Source: Schizochytrium sp. TIO01 (taxonomy: Eukaryota; Sar; Bigyra; Thraustochytrida; Thraustochytriidae). Taken from it: DNA of 64,000 bases. The notes below the pieces were generated by a model that saw only the letters and a list, made by a program, of their open reading frames with translations, was not told the DNA's origin and searched no databases. Both the position numbers and the translations under genes were made by a program. The DNA is taken from positions 1,629,501-1,693,500 of the forward strand of contig SMSO01000034.1 in assembly GCA_004764695.1 (NCBI GenBank). Reading direction: 5' to 3'. Positions 50,724-60,832 of the stretch are shown here, piece after piece. How positions within the stretch are numbered: the first letter of the stretch is position 1; every line of letters starts with the position of its first letter.

Positions 50724-53700
50724 TTACTTATTCCTCTTCATTTTGGACGCGACATTCTTTGCGGCATCCTTCATTTTAGTCACAAGCCCCGGTTTACTTG
50801 ACCCATATCCACCACCCACATGCGAAACTTGCTGGGTAGACGAGTTTTTGCGACGAAACTTATCAAGAAAACCTGCTTTCCGGCCACGCCCTGAAGAGTT
50901 AGCTGATGAGTTGGAACCTGCACTCATAGTACGGTTTGCCGTGGGACGCCCCTTGGCAGCAGCTCCGGTTGGAGGTTTAGCAGTAGTCCCAGCCCTTGGG
51001 GTTGCTCCTGCCTTTTTAGGCTCAGGTTTACTGTCATGAGTACGAGACATTTCTTTACGGCGTTCTTGCACCTTTTTGTATTTTTCCTGTTCCTCTTCAG
51101 TCATCTCATCCATTTCGACAGACTTGGTGCCCTTAAAGCCAGCTTTAGCCAAGGCTTCCTGAATCTCAAATGAGGTAGTAATATCGTAAGACTCTTTGCC
51201 CTCCTTCTTGACGCCCTTCCGTAAGAGGAACTCAACAACCTTCGCTTGATTCATAGCGGACGCCCAATAAAGTGGAGTGTGCCCTGAGGTCGCCTTACTT
51301 GCGGAAAGCATTAGCTTACCAAGCCAAGTTTCGTCCATATCCTTGTCCACACCCCGGTCATCAATTTTGTCAAAAGGTTGATTCTTCATTATGAACTTTT
51401 TCACCATTCGCAGGTCACCACGTTTCGCTGCGAGCCAAATGCTGTCATAATCAGGAGTCATCCACTCATCTAAACCATTGTTTTCAGGTGAGGGTTTCAT
51501 GTCCACATCAATAACTTCAACATAGCGATCTGGAGATCGGTAGAGACAAGTCTCATCCCAAGATTCGACTCCATCCTCGTCAACTTTCCATTCGGGAGAG
51601 CGAATTGAGATATCCTCACTTTTACCTCGTTTTTTGAATTCTTTCCATAGGCTGGATTTGCCGTACTGTGCAATGCTAGGACCCCGAGCACGTTTTGTGT
51701 GTTTTCTTTTGGCGTTCTCATCATCGCTGTCATCGTCGCTACTTGAACCATTGCGGTGACCCTTCCGACGGCGATCGTCATCACTATTATCATCATCTGA
51801 GTGTCCATGGCGTCCACCATGTCCAGAGTGATTACGACCCTTCTTCGCATCCTTGCCACTGTTACTAGACTCATCCCCACTCAGCTCGCTTGAACTTGAA
51901 TCATGACGACGCCGAGAAGAAGATTTGGACTTTTTATCATCGCCGCCAGCAGCCTTGGACTTGTGCTTGTGGACATCCTCGTCGCCAGAGTCACTGTATC
52001 CGCTTGAGGAAGATGATGAAGAGTGTGATGAAGATGATGATCGGCGATGACGGCTGGGGCGGTGATGGCCACTGGACGAAGAGGACTGGGAAGAATCATC
52101 AGATGAATGACTGCTGTCGGAATCATCAGAATATCTGCGATGAGTTTTACGCGAAGACTTCCCAGACGATTTCTTGGATGCCGACTTTCCATGATCTGAA
52201 TCAGAGGTTACACTTGAGGTATCATCCTTAGGACCGAGCTTAGTTGGTAGCGATTTAGACGACATACCGGGGAGAGCTACTCCAAATTTAACACCAGGTG
52301 GGTTTCTTCCAGAACTGGCATTTGCTTGTCCTGCTTTCGCACTGATTGCAGAATTCAATTTGCTGGGAAGTTTTGACTTTTGTACACCTGCAGCACTCTC
52401 TTTTCCTTTCGAAGCTGCTGCCGCCGCCGCTGCTGCAGCAGCAAATTGACTCGGCAAGCGTCTCTGAGGAGCAGGATCATCTTCTGATTCGGAGCTATCT
52501 TCTGCGCTACTACCGCTTTCCTCGATATCGCTGTGGTCACCGGTGTTCATTTTCTTTTGTTGACTAAGGAGAGCTGCCCCAAGTTTGCTCGGGAGCCTTT
52601 TCTGCGGCTTCTTGGCATCGGAGGAGTCGTCATCAGAGTCTTCTTCGCTGCTGTCGCTGTCGCTGCTGCTGTGCGCATCGTTTTCATCCTCTTCTACTTT
52701 ACTTTTGGTTGGCAAAGCAGAAGGTAATTTGCTTGGAAGCTGGCTTGGAAGACGTAGCCCTGGTTTAGCCCCTTTGTCTTCGCTTGCGTTAGAGATATCA
52801 CTCTCAGCCTCACTACTTTCCTCATTGGAATCAGACTTATCCTTGGTACTTTGAGAAACCATTTTGCTTGGAAGTTGGGAAACAGGTTTTCCGGAGGATT
52901 CGTGATTCACAGAAGTTGACTTTGGTGGTGAGTCTTTAGGATCTAATTCGCTCTCAGAATCTGATTCCGATGAGCTTTCAGACTCGCTATCACTTTCCCC
53001 CTGTGTGTCGGCTTTCGCATGAGGAATAGGAGCATCCGTTGCAATATTTTCCTGTTTAGCTTGTAATTCGGTAGCTTCTTCTTGACGTTCATCTTCACTC
53101 TCGGATTCAGAAGCTGATAGACTGCTCTTGTTGTCTTCATCCTCCTCACTCTCACTACTTGCATCAGATTCCTCCGCCGCATTTTCGCTGGTTAAGCCTT
53201 CATCTTTAGGACGCTCACCGTGGGTTTTTATCTGAGCTTTGTTTGCTTTACTTGGAGACACAGATGATCTTCCCACTGGAGATCTTGAAAGTCTCTTAGT
53301 AATTTTGGGACTTTCAACTTCGTCAACCTCTGATTCGGAGGCATTAGATTCAGAATCTTCCTCATCAACTTCCTCTTCCTCATCGTGGACAACTTCATAT
53401 TCAGATCCTGAGACCTCCTCTTCACCAGAAGAAAGTGCGGAATCCTCATCTTGGCTTTCATCTATGAGATCACTTTCGTCGTCTTCGATTTCGCTATTGG
53501 CATCATTCTGTTCTTCAGCATCGCCAGCGACCTCATTGTTTTCTTCTTCATCAGAAGAAGAGTCTTCTTCTTCTGATGATTCATTATGTCTTCCATACGG
53601 TACCAATGGCTTTGCTGGGGCTCGAGAAGGAGCAGCCTTAGATTGTGGCGGGGCTTTTCCCGTAACCGGTTGTTTCTTGCCTGCTCTACGAGCTTCAGAT

Positions 53701-56700
53701 ACGCTTGGCGGTTGAAGCTTTTTCACGGCAGCTGTCACAACCGAACCATGAGGAATATGGGGCTTTTCTTCTTGAGATACCGGCGGCGTGGCCTTGTTTT
53801 GAGAAGCCTTTGCTAGCTCATCTTCCTTGACCGCTCGATCTCGCATAATCTTGATCTTTCGAGCTGTCTCGGGCGCGCTAAGCTTACATTTAAGTTCATA
53901 GATAAGATCGCCTTCGCCAAGAACCTCATCTCCCGAATATACACTGCCTGTTTCTGCAGTGTCTGCTTGCTGAGCAACTTTTGAGCCTAATTTAGGTTTA
54001 ACAGGATGAGACCCCTGTTCAGATTCTGCTGATGAAGCATCAAGGTCGCTGCTCTCTAAGGATCTCGTTGAAGTGGTCTGCTCGTCGCGAGGAGTCTCAC
54101 GTATAGTTGCGCGAGAAGGTTTTGCCGCTATCTCTTCTTCCTCTTCCTTGTTGTCATCATCTTCATCATCGTCATCATCTTCATCATCTTCATCATCGTC
54201 ATCTCCATCATCAGTGTAATATTCGTAGGTTTCGCCATCAATATCAACTTCGCGGCCTGGTTTAGCTTGCACTGCAAGAAGCTGACGCAGTGCATTCAAT
54301 TCTTCAAACAAACGTTCTTGCATTGCAACATGCTCAGATTGCTGTGCATCAAGGCGTTGCTCGAGATGAACACAGCGATTTTCCAGTAACTTCTTTTCAT
54401 TCAAAGCCTCCTTACGGAATCGTTGAAGCTCTTTCTTTGATGCTTGTAAAGCCGAATTCGAGATGTCAGTGGATACACTTGATGATTCCTCGTAATACTT
54501 CTCTCGGTGACGCTGCCGCCCTCTCTGTTCTTCTGCACTGGGTACGACAAAATCAAGATCTTTTCCAGCTTCTTTGTGGTGCTGGGTCTGCTTGTAATGA
54601 TAGTCCATGGTAGATTCAGAATCCTCGGAAGTCTGATGCGAAGGGTCGCGATTTGCTTGACGCTTGGAGCTATGATGATTGAAAAATTCTTCGTCATCCT
54701 CCTGACCAGACCACTGCGTCTTATACGATTCTTCCTTTTCAATCTTCCCCATACGGCTTGTCTTCTTGGACGACTTGGCAGCAATTGCTTCGGCAAGTTG
54801 CTCTTTATGTAATGCTACTCGAGCCTTCATGCTTGATACAGCACTTAATATTTCGTCTGCTTCTTCCTTGACAGAAAGTGTGTCGATGCTAGGAAGGGAT
54901 GCAAGCTCTGCAGGTATCTTCGGCTGAAGTGGACGCCGAAAAGAAGGCTGCTTGACATTACGCTCCTTGTGCAAAGCCATACGAGTTTTCATACTTGACA
55001 TTGCGCTAAGCATTTCTTCTGGTCTCATTTTCTTCTCAATAGTCGAGTGCAGCGAGGGCGTTTCAGCTTGTTCATTGTTTTCTCTAGGCACTTTCTTCTG
55101 TTTAGAGGAAGGCGCACTGCCGCCAAAAGCTATTTGCTTGCGGATGGACTTCTCATGGTCTTCGGGATCACCATAGTAGGGATGAGACTGCCGACCAAGA
55201 GGCACCATCTCGTCAGGCACAATGACATCTCCCATTCCGACTTCAATCTCAAACACCTCATCGTCATCCGAAACAATGTTTGTGTCCCTCTTTTCTTTGA
55301 AGGGTGCCACATTCCTCGGAAGAACTCGCTCCTCTGCTTTGCCTCTACCGTTTCCACTATTGGTACTGCTGTAGCTCTTAGCGCTGAGTTGACGCCGAGG
55401 TTTCGAAGGTTGGCTCATTGTTCCAGGGTCTTCCATTGGTTCAAAATGTGAGTGTTTGAAAGGTTTCCCATTCTGCTGGGAGGAGGCAATGCGCTGGCTT
55501 TCTGAGACACGGCTCATGCGCGAAGCAGCTGCCGCCGCCGCAGCAGCAGCTACTGTAATCGGCTTCTCTTCATGCGACGGGGGGCTAGGGGACTTGTGAG
55601 TTTTCCTTTTGCTGCTAGCAGGCTTCTTCACAGGCTTCTCCATTTCCTGTTCACCAAAAGGTTGGAACTCGTAATCCTCTTCTTCGTCAATGCCATCGTC
55701 AATGATGCTATCATCATCAGACCTGCTATGCTGTTCTCCTTCTACACTGTCATGATCTAGGTCATCGTCCTCATCACTACTACTCTCTCCATCTTGTCGT
55801 GGAAATGAAAGTGCATCGGCATGCACAACATCAAGGTCTACCATAATCTGATCAGAGTTGTCACTATCCTGATTTGAGTCTTCATCAGAATGAATCGAAG
55901 TACTATCCTCTTCCTGCTCGCTATCGCTGCTATCTGCAGGAAATCCAAGATGGTCTTTAGGGGATGACTTCGATGCGACGTTTTTCTTCCCCCGAGGCAA
56001 ATAGCTTTCATCAGTATCCATATCGAAGTCTTCTGCGGAGTTGTAAGATCCGGAATCTTCTTCTTCAGAGTCAACACCATCTCTTGGGAATCCATAAGCT
56101 TCCTTTTCAGCTTTCTTCACTGCAAAGTGATCATCGTGGCTATCCGGATCTGAAGACAGCCCTGAGTCTTCACTATCATACTGATCATAGTCGTGTTTGC
56201 GATAGGAGTTCCTGGGAAAAGGGGGTATAGCATCAGAGGAGTCATCCTCCTGATCACTCTCGTTACTGTTAACTCCACTATAACTACCATGAGATGAGAC
56301 ACTTCCTCGGTGCCGAGCATGCCATAAGCGAGATTTGGTGGCAATTTCTTCACAAGAGGTTGCAGAGGCTCGCTCCATGGCATCCATTTGCAAATCATGC
56401 GAGAGTTTACGAACCTGCCTCTCCTTTGACATAAGATTCAAGTAAGCCAGATCGTCATCATGGTCGGCTGGGATTTCAAAGTCATCAGGGTAATCGTCAA
56501 AGTTGTCACTAGGACGAGGCCCTAGAGATCTCGACGAGTGGCCGGAGGACTTTTTGGATCTTAAAGCACTACGCGAGTCACGTTTGTACCTGAGCTCATC
56601 GAGGGTAGGACCTTTCTCGAGCGAGGGCTTACCACAGAGGCGCCTTGCAAGAGATGATGTGGATTCTGCATCCTGAAAAGCAAGTTTCCGCCGCTGAACG

Positions 56701-57302
56701 ATGCCAGCATCCACGATGGAGGCCGTGTCCTTTTCCCCAAGACTGCTGCGTGCATCGGGTTTGCGTGGAGGAATTTTAATTTCATTCTTCTTGCTTTGTT
56801 GCTGGGGTTGTATTATATTCTGAATACCCATGAACATCGCCGGTGGCGGTGGTGTTCGACTCGTTCGACGGTGAGATCCACTCGGCTCAAGAGATGAAAG
56901 TTTGCCAGTAGATTTGGTCGAAGAACTACTCGCGGCGCGCTTGAGACCACCGTTCATAGTCGATCGAGCTCTGGGCGAAGGTGAAGATGACGCCTGCGAA
57001 GGTGAAGTTGAGTGTCCGGATGTGGGTCTGTGCTTAAGGTTCTTGTGCAGGTTCTTACGGTTATCTGTAGCGCCTCGAGATGTCTTCCTCCGTGCCGCAA
57101 AAGCGTCTAAATCATAGTCATCTACAGCAAATCCGGCATTCGTATCTTCTTCATCCTCAGAGCCCGAGTCAAAAACAACACCGTGGACAATACCTTCACG
57201 GAGGGCTTGCTGTTCGTCAGAGTCGTATTGCAAGAACCTTTCGGAGGACGTCGTGGATCTTGGCCCACGAGGATCAACTCGTCTGGAGCCGTAGCTTGTC
57301 AT
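50724..57302 (-). CDS. Giant Ser/Asp/Glu-rich disordered protein with C-terminal ankyrin repeats
   Basis: The 2192-residue product starts at ATG (MTSYGSRRVDPRGPR). Most of it is predicted to be disordered: acidic Ser/Asp/Glu runs, a Ser/His-rich tract, poly-Ala (two ~9-10-residue runs) and basic patches. A coiled coil lies near 960-1010 (LQRFRKEALNEKKLLENRC). The only folded part I see is an ankyrin region (~1950-2055): YDSIWLAAKRGDLRMVKKFI, SGHTPLYWASAMNQAKVV, EFLLRKGV. The tail is Lys/Arg-rich. Three internal repeat families are visible: FPR/FPAD followed by SxSEEED, LSAxSSMKxRxALHKE (twice), and LPSKL-like motifs (seven or more). Repeated short motifs in a disordered acidic chain suggest a scaffold with many docking or CK2-type phosphorylation sites. 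No homologue is recognised. Confidence 0.8.
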   Translation of the reverse strand: MTSYGSRRVDPRGPRSTTSSERFLQYDSDEQQALREGIVHGVVFDSGSEDEEDTNAGFAVDDYDLDAFAARRKTSRGATDNRKNLHKNLKHRPTSGHSTSPSQASSSPSPRARSTMNGGLKRAASSSSTKSTGKLSSLEPSGSHRRTSRTPPPPAMFMGIQNIIQPQQQSKKNEIKIPPRKPDARSSLGEKDTASIVDAGIVQRRKLAFQDAESTSSLARRLCGKPSLEKGPTLDELRYKRDSRSALRSKKSSGHSSRSLGPRPSDNFDDYPDDFEIPADHDDDLAYLNLMSKERQVRKLSHDLQMDAMERASATSCEEIATKSRLWHARHRGSVSSHGSYSGVNSNESDQEDDSSDAIPPFPRNSYRKHDYDQYDSEDSGLSSDPDSHDDHFAVKKAEKEAYGFPRDGVDSEEEDSGSYNSAEDFDMDTDESYLPRGKKNVASKSSPKDHLGFPADSSDSEQEEDSTSIHSDEDSNQDSDNSDQIMVDLDVVHADALSFPRQDGESSSDEDDDLDHDSVEGEQHSRSDDDSIIDDGIDEEEDYEFQPFGEQEMEKPVKKPASSKRKTHKSPSPPSHEEKPITVAAAAAAAAASRMSRVSESQRIASSQQNGKPFKHSHFEPMEDPGTMSQPSKPRRQLSAKSYSSTNSGNGRGKAEERVLPRNVAPFKEKRDTNIVSDDDEVFEIEVGMGDVIVPDEMVPLGRQSHPYYGDPEDHEKSIRKQIAFGGSAPSSKQKKVPRENNEQAETPSLHSTIEKKMRPEEMLSAMSSMKTRMALHKERNVKQPSFRRPLQPKIPAELASLPSIDTLSVKEEADEILSAVSSMKARVALHKEQLAEAIAAKSSKKTSRMGKIEKEESYKTQWSGQEDDEEFFNHHSSKRQANRDPSHQTSEDSESTMDYHYKQTQHHKEAGKDLDFVVPSAEEQRGRQRHREKYYEESSSVSTDISNSALQASKKELQRFRKEALNEKKLLENRCVHLEQRLDAQQSEHVAMQERLFEELNALRQLLAVQAKPGREVDIDGETYEYYTDDGDDDDEDDEDDDDDEDDDNKEEEEEIAAKPSRATIRETPRDEQTTSTRSLESSDLDASSAESEQGSHPVKPKLGSKVAQQADTAETGSVYSGDEVLGEGDLIYELKCKLSAPETARKIKIMRDRAVKEDELAKASQNKATPPVSQEEKPHIPHGSVVTAAVKKLQPPSVSEARRAGKKQPVTGKAPPQSKAAPSRAPAKPLVPYGRHNESSEEEDSSSDEEENNEVAGDAEEQNDANSEIEDDESDLIDESQDEDSALSSGEEEVSGSEYEVVHDEEEEVDEEDSESNASESEVDEVESPKITKRLSRSPVGRSSVSPSKANKAQIKTHGERPKDEGLTSENAAEESDASSESEEDEDNKSSLSASESESEDERQEEATELQAKQENIATDAPIPHAKADTQGESDSESESSSESDSESELDPKDSPPKSTSVNHESSGKPVSQLPSKMVSQSTKDKSDSNEESSEAESDISNASEDKGAKPGLRLPSQLPSKLPSALPTKSKVEEDENDAHSSSDSDSSEEDSDDDSSDAKKPQKRLPSKLGAALLSQQKKMNTGDHSDIEESGSSAEDSSESEDDPAPQRRLPSQFAAAAAAAAAASKGKESAAGVQKSKLPSKLNSAISAKAGQANASSGRNPPGVKFGVALPGMSSKSLPTKLGPKDDTSSVTSDSDHGKSASKKSSGKSSRKTHRRYSDDSDSSHSSDDSSQSSSSSGHHRPSRHRRSSSSSHSSSSSSSGYSDSGDEDVHKHKSKAAGGDDKKSKSSSRRRHDSSSSELSGDESSNSGKDAKKGRNHSGHGGRHGHSDDDNSDDDRRRKGHRNGSSSDDDSDDENAKRKHTKRARGPSIAQYGKSSLWKEFKKRGKSEDISIRSPEWKVDEDGVESWDETCLYRSPDRYVEVIDVDMKPSPENNGLDEWMTPDYDSIWLAAKRGDLRMVKKFIMKNQPFDKIDDRGVDKDMDETWLGKLMLSASKATSGHTPLYWASAMNQAKVVEFLLRKGVKKEGKESYDITTSFEIQEALAKAGFKGTKSVEMDEMTEEEQEKYKKVQERRKEMSRTHDSKPEPKKAGATPRAGTTAKPPTGAAAKGRPTANRTMSAGSNSSANSSGRGRKAGFLDKFRRKNSSTQQVSHVGGGYGSSKPGLVTKMKDAAKNVASKMKRNK

Positions 57303-58473
57303 TTAGAGCAAGCCTTAAATCTCCCCACAAGTAAATTAAACTGTACAAGAATATTGTCGTGTCAAAGACGTTTTCTGAATTCAACCTTGTGGAGAAACCT
57401 TTTAAAGCACACTAGGTTTGCGTGTTTCCTTGAGCTGTTCGATCTGAGTATCAGAAGACAGTGTAGTTGTACCAACTGAGTTAGACTACAGACAGAATCA
57501 GTTAATCTAATCAACCAAGCAGCCTGACCTGAGCAGAGTTTACGCCAGCTAGAGCAAGTCCAGTGATTTGGATCAATATTTACTAATTTCCCTCGTGCTC
57601 AGTCGCGCAGCTCGAGCAGACGAGGTGGGTCTGTCTGCTCACGAGCGGGTCTGCTGTCCTTCAGGCTTTTCTGTGTGGATTCCCAATCTTCACTTGCACC
57701 TCCAATATCCTTCTTGTCATGCTCTATACTCTACTTGTATGTGTCTATAGTCTACTGTATGAACTCAAAAAGCCCTTTCTGTGACTCCTCTTCCAACTTG
57801 CACAAAGCACACGCGACGGGATCCAGCCGGCGCGGAGGCCCCTAAGAGTCACTTATATTTCGCTAAGAGCGTAGCGCGCAGTGGCGGGCGAGCGAGCGAT
57901 CGCGTATCGGAGTTGGTTTCATGGATCTGTGTGGTTTCACGCCCCAGCGAGACGAGCTTGAGTTTATGTAGAATAAAAATGGCTCATGACTAAGGAGCTA
58001 AATCTAGGGGATGCTAGAAGTTCTTTGTCAGGCATTGGAAATTGAGCGAGGGTGCCAGGCGTTACTCAAGCTTCTTCACAGCAAGTACTTAGGTTTTGCC
58101 TTGCCGTGAAATGAAAGACGGTCACTTCCATGCACACAACACACCTGAGCAATGTGTACGTACTGCTGCTAGACTACCTAGGCGCTTTCTACTTGTGTAG
58201 AAACCTTTTCTATGGAAATGCTTGCTAGGCAGTTATTTCCAGGTAGGCAGGCGAAGAACCTTGAGTCGAATGGTACGTAATCTGAGACCTTGGGACATTT
58301 GCTCTCTCACGAGTCAGAGGTAATAGCAAGTTGAAATCTAAATAAAAACCCAAGCAAAATGATTATTCGTTGGGACATTTGTTGCATGCACATTCATTCA
58401 CCACATTCATGCTCTTATAGATTTATTGATTCAGGCTGCGATGGGAAACAGCTCCAGCACTTTGATGCCAAGG

Positions 58474-58512
<39 letters not shown>
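58474..58512. repeat. TGA/GAT trinucleotide microsatellite
   Basis: Thirteen uninterrupted TGA triplets. Confidence 0.9.
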
Positions 58513-58513
<1 letters not shown>

Positions 58514-58864
58514 TGATTGTTGTTCTGGGCCGGCCCACAGGTAATACAGTTTTCTTCAATACCATTCACTGCCCATGTACGCTCTTCATGCAGCTTAGAG
58601 AGGCCATGAAAAGAAGAAGTCTCGTTGAAACTTAGGGTAGTAGGTAACTTTGCTCGAACTAAGCCAACAACTACTAGAAACAAAATTCGTTTTTGTAAAC
58701 GCGAATAGGACAGATATAGAAAACGACAACAAGTGGAAATCTGCTACTAGTCGTGTGTCATCAACATGTCTCGACCAGAATACCCAGGCATCACTCACTT
58801 CGTGATCGCTATGTCTTGCCGCAACAACGAATTCGACAAGAGTCAGCACATTGGTCAGCACAAC

Positions 58865-58962
58865 CCATTCGACGGCGAACCTCATGTGACACCAACTAAG
58901 GGTCGCTAATATGTGTACATAGTAGTGGTGCTCTTTTTGAAAAGTCCATTCGACGGCGAACC
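58865..58962. repeat. 17-bp direct repeat pair
   Basis: CCATTCGACGGCGAACC is present at 58865-58881 and 58946-58962, 81 bases apart. Confidence 0.8.
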
Positions 58963-59298
58963 CTTCCAGTCCTTTATATGTAGCTGGACGGTGAACCTGA
59001 CCTATGAGTTGACAGCACGGAAAGGAGGGGCCGACTGGTTGGCTGGTTGGAGGTCTCGAGGAGGACCACCCAGAGCCCGAGCGCACTGCAGAACTGCGGT
59101 GGCGAGGGAGCTTGAGGCAGAATCAAGAGCAGAAGTTTCACGGAAGGAACTTCTGACGCTCTTTAAAGTCCTTTGGGGCTAAGTTCATCAATTTGTGGCT
59201 TGGTTGGTTTTCCAGGTCCGGTTTTGCGTCGTGGTTTTAGATCTTGAATTCAGGTATATCGCTGTCTTTAGAAGGTCCACGCTCAGCGATTGAGAAAG

Positions 59299-60015
59299 AT
59301 GCCCAAGTCCAAGCGTGCACGTGTTGTGCATTTGACCAAGACAGAATCGCGTGGTCGTGCTCGCAAATCTGAGCTCATTGATGCTGTTCAGCAATGCTGC
59401 GACCAATACAAGTCCATCTACCTCTTCGCTTGCGCTAACATGCGCTCTGACCCGCTTAAGCAGCTCCGCATGGAGATGAAGGACTCTCGTTTCCTTTACG
59501 GCCGCAACAAAGTTATGCGGCTAGCTCTCGGAAAGTCAAAGTCTGAGGCCTACATTCCGGGCATTGAGGAACTCTCGGAGCAGCTTAAGGGCGAGACTGG
59601 TCTGCTCTTTACAAACGCCAAGCCTGCAGATGTGGAGGCCAAGCTCGGCGAGTTCACCGAGCTTGACTTTGCTCGTGCAGGATTCAAGGCCACTCGGGAC
59701 GTGGAGGTCAAGGCTGGACCCATCACTGGCGAGCCCTCGTCTTCGTACGAGCCGCTCCGCAAGCTCCTGCTTCCTGTGAAACTTAACAAGGGCGTCATCG
59801 AGCTCGAGAACGACCACCGCATCTGCCGCAAGGGCGAAGTGCTCACTCCCGAGCAAGCCCAGTCTCTCAAATTTTTCAACATTAAACTCGCCGAGTTCCG
59901 CGTCAAGCTTCTCTTTCGCTTCCGCGACGGCGACCTTACGAAGCTTGCCGATGCCGACATGGACGACAACGAGGAAGACGATGATGACGAGGAGCTCGAG
60001 GACGACGACTTCTAA
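59299..60015 (+). CDS. MRT4: MRT4, ribosome assembly factor (P0-like)
   Basis: MRT4 (MRTO4) is a nucleolar/nuclear factor that occupies the P0 site on pre-60S ribosomes before stalk protein P0 replaces it. The 238-residue product starts at MPKSKRARVVHLTKT, which matches the family's typical MPKSKR start; the preceding TTG is not used. Family features: SKRARVVHLTKTESRG, the KSIYLFACANMRSDPLKQLR core, GRNKVMRLALG, RKGEVLTPEQAQSLKFFNIKLAEF, and an acidic Asp/Glu-rich tail. Codon usage is GC-richer at third positions than in neighbouring genes, as expected for a well-expressed housekeeping gene. A 5'-untranslated intron is possible but not shown. Confidence 0.95.
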   Translation: MPKSKRARVVHLTKTESRGRARKSELIDAVQQCCDQYKSIYLFACANMRSDPLKQLRMEMKDSRFLYGRNKVMRLALGKSKSEAYIPGIEELSEQLKGETGLLFTNAKPADVEAKLGEFTELDFARAGFKATRDVEVKAGPITGEPSSSYEPLRKLLLPVKLNKGVIELENDHRICRKGEVLTPEQAQSLKFFNIKLAEFRVKLLFRFRDGDLTKLADADMDDNEEDDDDEELEDDDF

Positions 60016-60832
60016 ACCCAAACCCAACCTACATATACACGAAATACTACTTTCTTTCTGGGCCTTACGGCTGGGCCCTTCATGGATTAATCTTTATCAT
60101 CTTCAGGGAATGATGGGCCGTGATTGATGGACCAGAAATAAAAACGATTAAGCAAACAACCTCCTTTACATAGAAATAAGTTTTGATGCGGTGTAGTTTC
60201 TCCTTTATACATATGTCCCCCTTTCTCCATCTTCCCTTTATTGAATTTGCAATGGTACTAGCGTTGACTTTTTTGTTTCTGGCAGGGAAGTTATACGTCC
60301 TTCACGAAATGATTTCTCCCTAAAGGTATTGTGCTGTCCAATTGTGCTTTCGTAATGGTCTTGAGTTTTCTTGTGGCAATAGCCTTCTTTTTTCAATTGA
60401 GCACGGTCTGACAACTCAAAGAATATCAAACGATAATGTTGCTCATTGCTAAAGATCAAGTCGAATAGTCTTGTTAGAAACTGTCTCCAAAAGAAAACAT
60501 GTTTCGTTTCTGTGACTTGGGATCCAGGAAAGAATCAAAATAGATAAAAAATTTCTTGTTTCAGAGAAGGGGGAAGAGAAGCCAAGAAGGTAGGAGGTAC
60601 ACTGGGGTACACAGCTGGGTTGTATGGTCGATGTATAATACCTATAACGCTTCGAGATCATCATATGTTCGTGCGAGCATCTCTGACAAAGCCTTTGATG
60701 CAAAGAAAACGAAGCTGGCATTTAAAAAGAGACCTTCAGGTTAGGAATGGAAATGGCAAGTGAGCCTGGGATACTAACTTGCATGGCAAGTAAGCAGTTT
60801 ACGGTGGCCTATAAATGTTGAATGCCATATCA
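60016..60832. other. Convergent spacer
   Basis: Between the 3' ends of MRT4 and the PH-domain gene. AT-rich, with AATAAA near 60137. No gene is seen. Confidence 0.45.

Larger units (their letters stand above)
57303..59298. other. 2-kb divergent spacer between ankyrin and MRT4 genes
   Basis: Holds promoters for both genes. It contains a TGA/GAT triplet run (58474-58512) and a 17-base direct repeat at 58865 and 58946. A minus-strand frame at 58595-59086 (163 codons) is built partly from these repeats, lacks a domain, and is rejected. Confidence 0.45.

Noticed and set aside
58595-59086. 163-codon minus-strand frame upstream of MRT4
   Set aside because: Partly formed by the 17-base direct repeat (FAVEW appears twice). 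It lacks any recognisable domain and its start and end are unremarkable.
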